Shown here: positions 43,066 to 50,602 of the stretch, one piece after another
Layout of the letters: each line of letters begins with the position of its first letter
Position numbering within the stretch: the stretch's first letter is position 1
From: Chloroflexota bacterium
GTDB lineage: Bacteria > Chloroflexota > Anaerolineae > Aggregatilineales > Phototrophicaceae
Length of the DNA: 64,000 nucleotides
Direction: 5' to 3'
Assembly (NCBI GenBank): GCA_020161935.1
Contig: JAIUNI010000012.1
Coordinates: 124,001-188,000 of the forward strand
Translations under genes and position numbers: made by a program
The notes under the pieces: generated by a model
What the model was told of the DNA's origin: nothing
The model's input: the letters and a program-made list of their open reading frames with translations, nothing else
Database searches by the model: none

Positions 43066-43944
43066 GTGGCTGAAACCAAAACGCAAATCTTGATTGTCGA
43101 AGATGATCTTGACCTCTCCGAAATGCTCAGTGCCTATTTCAAAGTGCAGGATTATGAAGTGCTGACCGCCGCGTGGGGCAGGGAAGCGCTTGATCTGGTG
43201 CAAGCCAACAACGTCGCGCTGGTCATGCTCGACATCCGCCTGCCGGATATTGACGGCTACGAGGTCTGCCGCCAGATGCGCGCCGACCGCCACACCCAGA
43301 ATATCCCCATCATCTTCCTGACCGAAAAGCGCGACCGCGTGGATAAGCTGCAAGGTCTCGAACTCGGCGTGGTCGATTACATCACCAAGCCGTTTGATGT
43401 GCAGGAACTCCGTCTCCGCGCCCGTAATGCCATCACCCGTGCGGGACGGCAAACCAGCAGCAACCCGGTCACCGAACTCCCCGAATCGGAAATTGTGGAC
43501 GGACGTTTGGGTGAACTGCTGACGCATGATGACCCGTGGGCCATCTTGCTCGTCGCCATCAAGGGCATGAGCGAGTTCCGCGAAAGTTACGGGTTCGTGG
43601 CGGCGGATGACGTGCTGCGTGCCATCACCATGATGATTAAGAACGCCGTCCGCGAAGTCAGCGGGCTGGATGACTTCGTCGGGCATCTTGCGCCGGAACA
43701 CTTCATCGTCATCACCACGCCAGACAAAGCGCCCACCCTCCAGAAGCGCGTCACCACCCGCATCAACCAATCCAGCGAGTATTTCTACCCGCTGCGTGAC
43801 CGCGAAACCACCCATCATAAACCGGATGTCGAGTACATCAGCATTCAGTCGGGTATCTTGCAATCCGGCGGCGAATATGCCGACATCGAAGCCCTTAAAA
43901 CCGCACTTTTAGCCTCAGCGGAAACCCCATCCGAACCCTCATAG
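43066..43944 (+). CDS. Response regulator with degenerate GGDEF-like output
   Basis: This is a 292-residue protein with a GTG start after GAGGAAA. Residues 1-125 are a receiver domain: acidic pocket EDD (12-14), phosphoacceptor D56 in VMLDIRLPD, threonine in IIFLTEKRD, and lysine in YITKPFD. Residues 150-285 look like a diguanylate cyclase fold, but the catalytic GGDEF place reads APEHF in VGHLAPEHFIVI, so cyclase activity is unlikely. It may be a binding or scaffold output. It is the third gene of the operon; no histidine kinase is present nearby. Confidence 0.85.
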   Translation: MAETKTQILIVEDDLDLSEMLSAYFKVQDYEVLTAAWGREALDLVQANNVALVMLDIRLPDIDGYEVCRQMRADRHTQNIPIIFLTEKRDRVDKLQGLELGVVDYITKPFDVQELRLRARNAITRAGRQTSSNPVTELPESEIVDGRLGELLTHDDPWAILLVAIKGMSEFRESYGFVAADDVLRAITMMIKNAVREVSGLDDFVGHLAPEHFIVITTPDKAPTLQKRVTTRINQSSEYFYPLRDRETTHHKPDVEYISIQSGILQSGGEYADIEALKTALLASAETPSEPS

Positions 43945-43950
43945 ACATAT

Positions 43951-43984
43951 AAAGGGCGCACCCACTGGTACGCCCTTTTGTTTT
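43951..43984 (+). terminator. Terminator after response regulator
   Basis: AAAGGGCG and CGCCCTTT pair, with inner ACC/GGT around a CACT loop, then TTGTTTT follows. It ends the roadblock operon. Confidence 0.8.
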
Positions 43985-43988
43985 ATAT

Positions 43989-44026
43989 CTCTGCGTATTC
44001 TCTGCGCTCTCTGTGTCTCTGCGGTT
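43989..44026. repeat. Direct repeat copy 1 (CTCTGCG... type)
   Basis: 38 bases beginning CTCTGCGTATTCTCTGCGCT and ending TCTCTGCGGTT are identical to 44209-44246. The flanks also match loosely (GCATTCATC, ATCGACTA/ATTGACTA). Confidence 0.75.
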
Positions 44027-44208
44027 TAATGCCTTTGCATTCATCGATTGACTACAGACAACGACTATTCACCAGATCGTTTGAATTGGGTTTGACATTT
44101 CCAACCGTACCTTCATAAATGAGCTAAAAATGGCTAAATTTTGCCTGTTCTGCCTGTAAAACAGGCAAAAAAATAAGGCTCGCAGTTGGCAAGCCCTATT
44201 ACATTTCA

Positions 44209-44246
44209 CTCTGCGTATTCTCTGCGCTCTCTGTGTCTCTGCGGTT
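44209..44246. repeat. Direct repeat copy 2 (CTCTGCG... type)
   Basis: It is identical to copy 1 over 38 bases. A degenerate relative with CTCTCTGTGTTCTTTGTGCC occurs near 1070. Confidence 0.75.
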
Positions 44247-44389
44247 CACTCTCTCAGCATTCATCTATCGACTAAAGACTACCAGCTAAGTGGTTTATCG
44301 AAATTCTCGAGCTAAAAATCTTGGCGTTCTTGGCGACTTGGCGGTTAATCTTTTTCTTGTGACTTTCGAGACTCTACTTAAACACTTTT

Positions 44390-46123
44390 CTACTGCGGCA
44401 CATTCGCCGTCAGCTTCAACTCAAACAAGCCGTCATCACGCAAGTTGCTCGTCAGCATCACCCGTTCCCGCCGCTCGGCACTCACGGTAAACCCGCCTTG
44501 TAAGAAGATTTGCGGGAAAAATGTATTGTAGAACACGAACGTATCCAGATAAAAATCCGGTCGTGCCGTATCGGTGAACTGCGTCCAACGATCCATATTG
44601 ATAAGCCGGTTATCGCCGATTTGAGCATCCAACGCCTGTGCCGCCGAATTGCTCGTCGCGATCATAATCATATTACGCTGGTAGCCGATGCGGAAAATGA
44701 CCTCGCGCCCTGCCAGCAGCGGCTGGAACGTCCAATCCCCCTCAACCACCAACTGCCCCGCTTGCAGCCCGAACAAACTGGCAATCAGCTTGCTCACGCT
44801 TTCCTGCGTCCTCGGCCCGTTATCCACCTGCCCGACGAGGATAAAGTCGAATGGCACATTCAGCACCGGCAGCGGAAAGTTCGGTCGTGGCAGCAGCGCC
44901 AACGCATAACTACCGTCCAGATGGTCAAGCAGATCGGTTTCCACATCCAGATCGTTGATGTGTTCCAACGCCGTCACAAAACTGTCCACCGCCAACGTAA
45001 CATCCGCCGCTTCGGGGTCAGTCACAAAATCGTTCTGGAAGGAACCGGCTGTCAAAAAGGGCAGCCCGCCGATCAGTTGGCTGGCGAAGTTCGAAACCGG
45101 TAACGCGGTAATCGCGTCATCCACAAAGGTACGGAAGTCCGTCCCACTGTGAACCAGCAGTGCTGTACGGGGTATCATTTCCAAGAACCTCGGATCAACC
45201 GGAACCGTCACCAGATTGGCTTGCTCGGTCGGGTGGAAAATAGCCGTAGCCGTAACCATCCGCCCGTTTTCGCCGCGCACAAGGTTGACTTCCGCCGCAT
45301 CAATCCCACCGTTCAACAGCAGATGGCTAAATGGTGCCGGTGTCTCCCCGCCGCCCAGCGCTTGCCCGAAGGCTTGCAGCACTGGCACAGAGAACCGGTC
45401 GCCGTTCAGCAACCCGTTCACGGCAGGCAGGATATGCGATTGGGTCACATAAGCCGAAACAAACGTATCCGCCGGTTGTGCCGCGTGTACCGTGTGGTAA
45501 AGCGGTGTATCGGTTAAAGCAGGTGCCGCCCCCGCTTGTACATCCAGCGCCGCCTTAATCAGGTCAACCGGCCCGATGAACACCGCCGCAGTCGTCATCG
45601 CGAATGAAGCCTTGTCCCCTTGAAAAAGGGTGATCCCCCGGTACATTTCCCGACCGGGCAAATCCTGATTCACCAGCACACTTTCAAGGCGGCTGGTCGC
45701 ATCCAAAATGTCGGTGTTGGAAAGGATCAGCAGCATGTCGCGGATACTGGCGTTCAACCCCGCGTCGAAGTTGCGGTAGCCAATGACCATATCTGGCCCA
45801 ATCCACGGGGACACCAATCCGGCGAAGTCCTGCTGTTCGAGGTCAAACCATGTCCCAAAGGGGATGAAGTCATAGTAACCCAGCACCTCATCCAGCCCGG
45901 AGTTCACCCGCAGCGGTTGGAGCAGCGTAGCCGAACGCAGCGCTTCGTTCAAACCCTGCAAGGTGGTGTTCAGGTCGCCAGTCTGCACCGTGATAAATCC
46001 GGCAAAGTCCTCTGGCACGAAGGCGGAGGCTGAAATCGGGGTCTCGTTTTGGGCGGCAGCGGGTAGGGTAAAAACCAGTACGGCTAGTGCCGCGAACAAG
46101 AGAAGAAGTAGGCGTTTGGACAT
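44390..46123 (-). CDS. DUF3352-family secreted protein
   Basis: This 577-residue exported protein has the signal peptide KRLLLLLFAALAVLVFTLPA ending AAQNE. The start MSKRLLLL is preferred over one four codons earlier because GGATG lies five bases upstream. The body is typical DUF3352: ASAFVPEDFAGFITVQTGDL, then repeated ALLVHSGTDF and LLLNGGIDAAEVNLVRGENG segments. The family has no firm function. It is monocistronic, with repeats downstream. A role in envelope or surface adhesion is only a guess. Confidence 0.8.
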   Translation of the reverse strand: MSKRLLLLLFAALAVLVFTLPAAAQNETPISASAFVPEDFAGFITVQTGDLNTTLQGLNEALRSATLLQPLRVNSGLDEVLGYYDFIPFGTWFDLEQQDFAGLVSPWIGPDMVIGYRNFDAGLNASIRDMLLILSNTDILDATSRLESVLVNQDLPGREMYRGITLFQGDKASFAMTTAAVFIGPVDLIKAALDVQAGAAPALTDTPLYHTVHAAQPADTFVSAYVTQSHILPAVNGLLNGDRFSVPVLQAFGQALGGGETPAPFSHLLLNGGIDAAEVNLVRGENGRMVTATAIFHPTEQANLVTVPVDPRFLEMIPRTALLVHSGTDFRTFVDDAITALPVSNFASQLIGGLPFLTAGSFQNDFVTDPEAADVTLAVDSFVTALEHINDLDVETDLLDHLDGSYALALLPRPNFPLPVLNVPFDFILVGQVDNGPRTQESVSKLIASLFGLQAGQLVVEGDWTFQPLLAGREVIFRIGYQRNMIMIATSNSAAQALDAQIGDNRLINMDRWTQFTDTARPDFYLDTFVFYNTFFPQIFLQGGFTVSAERRERVMLTSNLRDDGLFELKLTANVPQ

Positions 46124-46156
46124 ATGGGCATCCATTCACATCACGTACAGGACTTG

Positions 46157-46187
46157 TAAAAAGAGGTGAACAACCCTGTTCACCTCT
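46157..46187 (-). terminator. Terminator of TetR-ABC exporter operon
   Basis: AGAGGTGAACA and TGTTCACCTCT form a perfect 11-base stem with a four-base loop. Read on the minus strand it is followed by TTTTT. It ends the operon 65 bases after the permease stop. Confidence 0.85.
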
Positions 46188-46251
46188 GTAGATCACATTT
46201 TACACTGTAACCGATGTTTGGGTTCGAGAGCAATTTCTCTTAATGTTTCAC

Positions 46252-47058
46252 TCACACACCCACATCGCGCCGTTGGAAGCTCCATACACTCGCCACAACC
46301 AGTAGTGCCACCACGCCTGATAAGAGCAGCACAGACCCCATATTTAATCCGTTCTGCATGACATGGGCGTTATCAAGGTAGCTGAAGAAGGAAATGACGC
46401 GCAGTTGGGCGATGACGGTTCCGCTGGCGGCTCCACCGATAACATCGATGACATAACTGCCGATCACAAAAAGCGCAGCCATAGAGGTCGCCATTCCTTT
46501 GGTGCGGAAAAATGTTCCGGCGAACATCGTAAAAGCCAGCATCACCAGCGTACTGGGCAGCAGGTTCAGGTTACCCATTACCAGCTTTTCGAAGCCGATG
46601 TTCAGGGCTATCGACAGACTCCCGAGGTAAACACCGACAAAACCCATCAGCAGGATTACGAACGCCATCAGACTTTGCGCGGCGAAACGTTCCAACACAA
46701 TCTGTCGCCGAGGCAGAGGTAAACTCAGCACCATATCCATTATCCCCTGATCTTCATCGTTGGCCGTCACATTCAACCCGGCTATCACCGCATACACTGC
46801 CATAATCAGGATAACCCGCCCGAAGTACGCGCCGCCGAGGAAGCCCTCCGGCGTTGCCATCTGGCTTGCGTCTTCCATGCCCATCGCCTTGATAAGTGCC
46901 GGTGGCAGGCTTTCCATCAGTTTTTGAATTTGCTCAAGGGCATCGACGTTCGGGATAACCAGAATGGTGATCAAACCCAGTAAGCCCAAACCAATTCCCC
47001 AGTACAGCATCCCCTTCCACCCGCGCCGCAGCATTTCGGCAAATACCACCCCAATCAT
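46252..47058 (-). CDS. ABC-2 type exporter permease
   Basis: This 268-residue membrane subunit has about six helices. MLRRGWKGMLYWGIGLGLLG opens it, the large extracellular loop follows, and ANDEDQGIMDMVLSLPLPRR then QIVLERF near residue 97 is the coupling helix typical of the ABC-2 multidrug or antibiotic exporters. It overlaps the ATPase gene by four bases. With the ATPase it likely pumps a toxic compound or lipid outward under control of the TetR protein upstream. Confidence 0.87.
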   Translation of the reverse strand: MIGVVFAEMLRRGWKGMLYWGIGLGLLGLITILVIPNVDALEQIQKLMESLPPALIKAMGMEDASQMATPEGFLGGAYFGRVILIMAVYAVIAGLNVTANDEDQGIMDMVLSLPLPRRQIVLERFAAQSLMAFVILLMGFVGVYLGSLSIALNIGFEKLVMGNLNLLPSTLVMLAFTMFAGTFFRTKGMATSMAALFVIGSYVIDVIGGAASGTVIAQLRVISFFSYLDNAHVMQNGLNMGSVLLLSGVVALLVVASVWSFQRRDVGV

Positions 47059-47993
47059 GATGCACGCTCCTTTTGCGTGTTCCCGTTGCCACCGTAAAAC
47101 GACAGGAAAATTTCTTCCAGCGTCGGCTCGGCAACCGCTACATCCTGCACATAATACGGGCTTAAAGCGCGCAGCAGCGGGTCAAAATCCCCCACCAGCC
47201 GCAGCTTCAGGCCGCCCTCCACCGCGCTCACCTCACTCACACCGTTCAAACTGCTAAGTAAAGATGGGGCAACTGCTTCCCGCACCCGCACCGTTACCCA
47301 GCGGAAGTTCGCGCGGGTCAGGCTGGTGATAGTCTCCACCGCCTTCAGCTCGCCGCCGCGCAGGATGCCCACACGGTCACAAATCGCCTGTACCTCCCCC
47401 AGCATATGCGACGACAAGAACACCGTTTGCCCCGCCTGCTGGGCTTCGAGCATCAGCTCGTTAAACGTCTGCTGCATCAGTGGATCAAGTCCGCTGGTCG
47501 GCTCGTCCAAAATCAGCAAATCGGGTTTATTCATCATCGCCAACACGATACCCAGCTTACGCTTATTGCCCGTTGAATAGCTGCGGATGCGAATGTTCAA
47601 ATCAAGCTGTAAACGGTCGGTCAGACGGCGTATAAAGGCACTGTCGATGTTGCCTCTTACCCTGCCGACGAAATCCACGACCTGAGCGCCGGTCATGTGC
47701 TTCCACAGGTTGAGTTCCCCCGGCAGGAAGCCGATGCGTTTGTGCAGTTCAACCGCGTTGGTCTGCGCGTCCTGCCCGAAGATCGCCGCTTTCCCGCTGC
47801 TGGGGCGAATAATGTCCAACAGCAGACGGATGGTCGTGGTTTTCCCCGCGCCGTTCGGCCCTAAGTAGCCGAAGATTTCCCCCCGCTGCACGCTCAAACT
47901 CAACCCCTTGAGCGCCGTTACGGTTTCCGTGCGGTTCTTCTGATAAACCTTGCTCAGATTATCCGTTTGGATAATCGGTGTGTTCCCATTCAT
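47055..47993 (-). CDS. ABC transporter ATP-binding protein
   Basis: This is a 312-residue ATPase of the drug-exporter (DrrA/CcmA-like) group. Walker A is GPNGAGKTTT near residue 47, the signature is RSYSTGNKRKLGIVLAM (a variant of LSGGQ) near 140, and Walker B is LLILDEPTSGLDPL near 165. The H-loop is FLSSHML near 200. The C-terminal extension ending YYVQDVAVAEPTLEEIFLSF is typical. It overlaps both the TetR and permease genes by four bases. Confidence 0.93.
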   Translation of the reverse strand: MNGNTPIIQTDNLSKVYQKNRTETVTALKGLSLSVQRGEIFGYLGPNGAGKTTTIRLLLDIIRPSSGKAAIFGQDAQTNAVELHKRIGFLPGELNLWKHMTGAQVVDFVGRVRGNIDSAFIRRLTDRLQLDLNIRIRSYSTGNKRKLGIVLAMMNKPDLLILDEPTSGLDPLMQQTFNELMLEAQQAGQTVFLSSHMLGEVQAICDRVGILRGGELKAVETITSLTRANFRWVTVRVREAVAPSLLSSLNGVSEVSAVEGGLKLRLVGDFDPLLRALSPYYVQDVAVAEPTLEEIFLSFYGGNGNTQKERAS

Positions 47994-48682
47994 AGTGATT
48001 GTCCTCTGTGCTGGTTCAGCACATCCCGCGTCATATATAAGAACTGTTCCATCACTGCTTTGGCTGCTTGCTTATCACTACCACCTTCCGGCGCGAGGCC
48101 GCGTTCCAATATTTGCCCGATGGTCTTGCCCACTTCATCCAGCGGCGGCGCATCCTCGTTCGGTATGAAATCACCGATCATGATGAAACCGCTTTTGATG
48201 ATCGCCAGCACGTAAGCCACGATGTTGGCATCCACATCCTTGCGAATAACGTTCGCCGCCTGTAGCTGCGTCACCAACTCGTGCCGGATAAAATCGCTGT
48301 CGAGCGTAAATTGTTTATCCTTCAACCGCCGCGCCATATCACCCAGCACCCGCGCATCCCGCCGCATCAGCGCCAGCACGAGTGGGCTGCCGTAGGTGGT
48401 GACCATCGCGTGTTGGTACAGCGCGAAGATTGATCCCGCGTCAGGGTCAGCCTCCATCCGCTGGATCAATACATCCAGCATCTTCATGCCCTCGTGGATA
48501 ATCAGCGCGTCGAATAAATCGTCCTTGCTCTTGTAGTGAAGATAAACGGCCCCCTTTGAAATACCCGCCTCGTTCGCAATATCACTCACGGTCGTTTTAT
48601 CGAAACCGTAATGGGCGATCAACTTGGCGGCGGCTTCTAAGATCCGTCGTTCGCGTTCAGGGTTCGGGTTGTTATCGGCCAT
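47990..48682 (-). CDS. TetR-family transcriptional regulator
   Basis: This 230-residue protein has an N-terminal helix-turn-helix, ERRILEAAAKLIAHYGFDKT and then TVSDIANEAGISKGAVYLHY. The ligand-binding C-terminal part is unlike well-known subgroups. It is co-transcribed with the ABC exporter and probably represses it until a ligand is bound. The operator is likely near the hydrolase gene 28 bases upstream or its promoter. Confidence 0.92.
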   Translation of the reverse strand: MADNNPNPERERRILEAAAKLIAHYGFDKTTVSDIANEAGISKGAVYLHYKSKDDLFDALIIHEGMKMLDVLIQRMEADPDAGSIFALYQHAMVTTYGSPLVLALMRRDARVLGDMARRLKDKQFTLDSDFIRHELVTQLQAANVIRKDVDANIVAYVLAIIKSGFIMIGDFIPNEDAPPLDEVGKTIGQILERGLAPEGGSDKQAAKAVMEQFLYMTRDVLNQHRGQSL

Positions 48683-48709
48683 GTATTCCCTTTAGTGATA
48701 GCTGTGGAG

Positions 48710-49516
48710 TCATCTGTTCGATTGAAACGGCTGGAGAAACTCCCGCAGAATGCGATTGAAAAAGGTGGGGTTATCCTGATTAGAAACGTGACCCGCGTCA
48801 GGAATAACGACCAGCACCGCGCTGTCGCGTGCCGCCCACTTCGGCGCGTCTTTCGCGATGTTGCCCAGCTTGTCTTGTTCGCCGCGCACAATCAGCATCG
48901 GCTGGGTGATACGGTAATCCGGTTCGTAGTGCATCGACTTCGCCACGCCCGTCCAGATGCTAATAAACTCGGCCTTGCTCAAGCTGCCCATCACCTCGGT
49001 CAAGTAGGCTTTTACATCCGGCTTGATCGAGGTGCCATCCACCGACTGCTTCACCAACTGCGAGTGCGGAAAGAGCCGCATGAGCGCTGGTGACATCCGC
49101 AGCAGTAACGCATCCATCGCGCTCAACTTGAAGGTGATGCACACGCAGTCCACCATCACCAGCGCCGTCACCCGTTCGGGCTGCCGGAACACCAACTCCT
49201 GATGCACGTAACCGCCGGTTGACTGCCCGATGAAGACCGCCTGTCGCGCACCTACCGCATCGAGGATGGCGAGAAGATCGGTAACCGCACCTGTGACCGT
49301 GAAGGGTTCACCTGTCGGGCGTGACTGTCCATGCCCGCGCATATCCCATGTCAGCACACGGAAATCCGCCTCAAAGGCTTTCACCTGCTCGTCGAACATG
49401 CGGTGGTCAACGGCTGCCCCGTGCGTGAAGACCAGTAGCGGCTTCCCCTCAACCCCCGCCAGACAATAGTGCAGGGTGCAGCCCTGACGCTCCAATGTAT
49501 GATGTCCATTATTCAT
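48710..49516 (-). CDS. Alpha/beta hydrolase
   Basis: This is a 268-residue esterase-like enzyme. The oxyanion segment FTHGAAVDHRMF is near residue 30, the nucleophile serine lies in VFIGQSTGGYVHQ near 99, and the histidine in VIPDAGHVSNQDNP near 245. An aspartate in LIVRGEQDKLGN near 220 completes the triad. It is the first gene before TetR and the ABC exporter on the same strand, so it could modify the exported compound. Substrate unknown. Confidence 0.87.
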   Translation of the reverse strand: MNNGHHTLERQGCTLHYCLAGVEGKPLLVFTHGAAVDHRMFDEQVKAFEADFRVLTWDMRGHGQSRPTGEPFTVTGAVTDLLAILDAVGARQAVFIGQSTGGYVHQELVFRQPERVTALVMVDCVCITFKLSAMDALLLRMSPALMRLFPHSQLVKQSVDGTSIKPDVKAYLTEVMGSLSKAEFISIWTGVAKSMHYEPDYRITQPMLIVRGEQDKLGNIAKDAPKWAARDSAVLVVIPDAGHVSNQDNPTFFNRILREFLQPFQSNR

Positions 49517-49691
49517 GTGTTTGACTGTTTGACCGGATTTGTATTTTGGGTCACGAATGTCATCTTAGGACTCTTTCTTAACTACCAGACCCCCAGTAAT
49601 TGGGGGGCACAGGTTGGACTGCCGTGGGGCTACACCCGCCGCCCTAAGCGAGATAGGATGGTCACGTTCACCCATCAAAGGACATTTCATT

Positions 49692-50591
49692 GTGGATACG
49701 CTGATTGGCTTGGTGTTTGCGTTCCTCTGGGCATCCGGCCCGATTGCCGCGAAGGTCGGCTTCAAAGGTTCGCCCCCGCTGACGATTCTGGTCGCGCGGT
49801 TTTTCTTCGCCGCCCTCATCATGCTCACGTTGAATTACGTCATCCGGCGCGGCAGCCCGCTGCCCAGGCGCGGCGATTGGAAGCACATCACCGTCCTCGC
49901 CCTCACCAACAGCACCATTTACCTCGGCCTGTGCTGGCTGTCGCTGCTGCAAATCTCGGCGGGCATCCTCAACCTGTTCATCTCGTTCAACCCGTTTTTG
50001 GTCGCCATCTTCTCCAGCATCTGGTTGGGGCGGCGCGTTACCCGTCAGGAATGGCTGGGCATGGTCGTCAGCCTGTTCGGCTTGCTCATCGCCATCACCC
50101 CCTCGCTGGCGGAAAGCCACGCCAGTGTTGCCGGTGTCCTTATGGCGATCACGGCAGTCGTCACCTACGCCTTCGGCAGCGTCTACTTCAAGTGGGCGAA
50201 GGTCGACCTTTCCGGCACGCTGCTCAACGGCTGGCAGATCGCCATCGGCGGGATTATCCTGCTGCCCTTCGCGGCGGCGCTCAACGGCCCGACGCTGCCA
50301 ACCGTTACGCCGAATTTGGTGGTGGGGTTAAGCTGGTCGGTCATCGCCATCTCGATCATCGGCATCATCCTGTGGTTCTACCTGCTCAAGAAAGACCCCG
50401 TTCGCGCCAATATGTGGATGTTCCTCACGCCGGTATTCGGCTACATGCAGGGCGCAATCGTGCTGGGTGAGGCGGTGCATGTGACGGATATCATCGGCAC
50501 GGTGTTCGTGATGCTCGGCTTGCTGGTCAGCGGTACAATTGAACTGCGCTGGTGGGGCAAAACTGAAACCCCACTCATCCCGGCGGATTGA
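49692..50591 (+). CDS. EamA/DMT-family transporter
   Basis: This 299-residue protein has ten membrane helices in two EamA repeats. GTG is taken as start (VDTLIGLVFAFLWASGPIA) because AGGA lies nine bases upstream; the longer frame upstream is GC-rich non-coding sequence. LGLCWLSLLQISAGILNLFI and PVFGYMQGAIVLGEAVHVTD are the family hallmarks at the ends of the two halves. It likely exports amino acids or nucleotide-sugar-like metabolites. Confidence 0.87.
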   Translation: MDTLIGLVFAFLWASGPIAAKVGFKGSPPLTILVARFFFAALIMLTLNYVIRRGSPLPRRGDWKHITVLALTNSTIYLGLCWLSLLQISAGILNLFISFNPFLVAIFSSIWLGRRVTRQEWLGMVVSLFGLLIAITPSLAESHASVAGVLMAITAVVTYAFGSVYFKWAKVDLSGTLLNGWQIAIGGIILLPFAAALNGPTLPTVTPNLVVGLSWSVIAISIIGIILWFYLLKKDPVRANMWMFLTPVFGYMQGAIVLGEAVHVTDIIGTVFVMLGLLVSGTIELRWWGKTETPLIPAD

Positions 50592-50602
50592 GTGGGATAT
50601 CT

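Larger units (their letters stand above)
43945..44389. other. Intergenic region with direct repeats
   Basis: No gene is seen. It contains a terminator, two near-identical 38-base blocks with further shared flanks, a TGCCTGTAAAACAGGCA hairpin with an A-run (near 44150), and a CTTGGCGACTTGGCGGTT-like segment near 44330. Confidence 0.6.

Noticed and set aside
42817..43863. 348-codon antisense frame over the V4R and response regulator genes
   Set aside because: It covers two genes with clear domains and has no ribosome site.
49469..50470. 333-codon alternative frame over the DMT transporter
   Set aside because: The product is arginine- and histidine-rich with no membrane helices, while the overlapping frame gives a clear ten-helix transporter.
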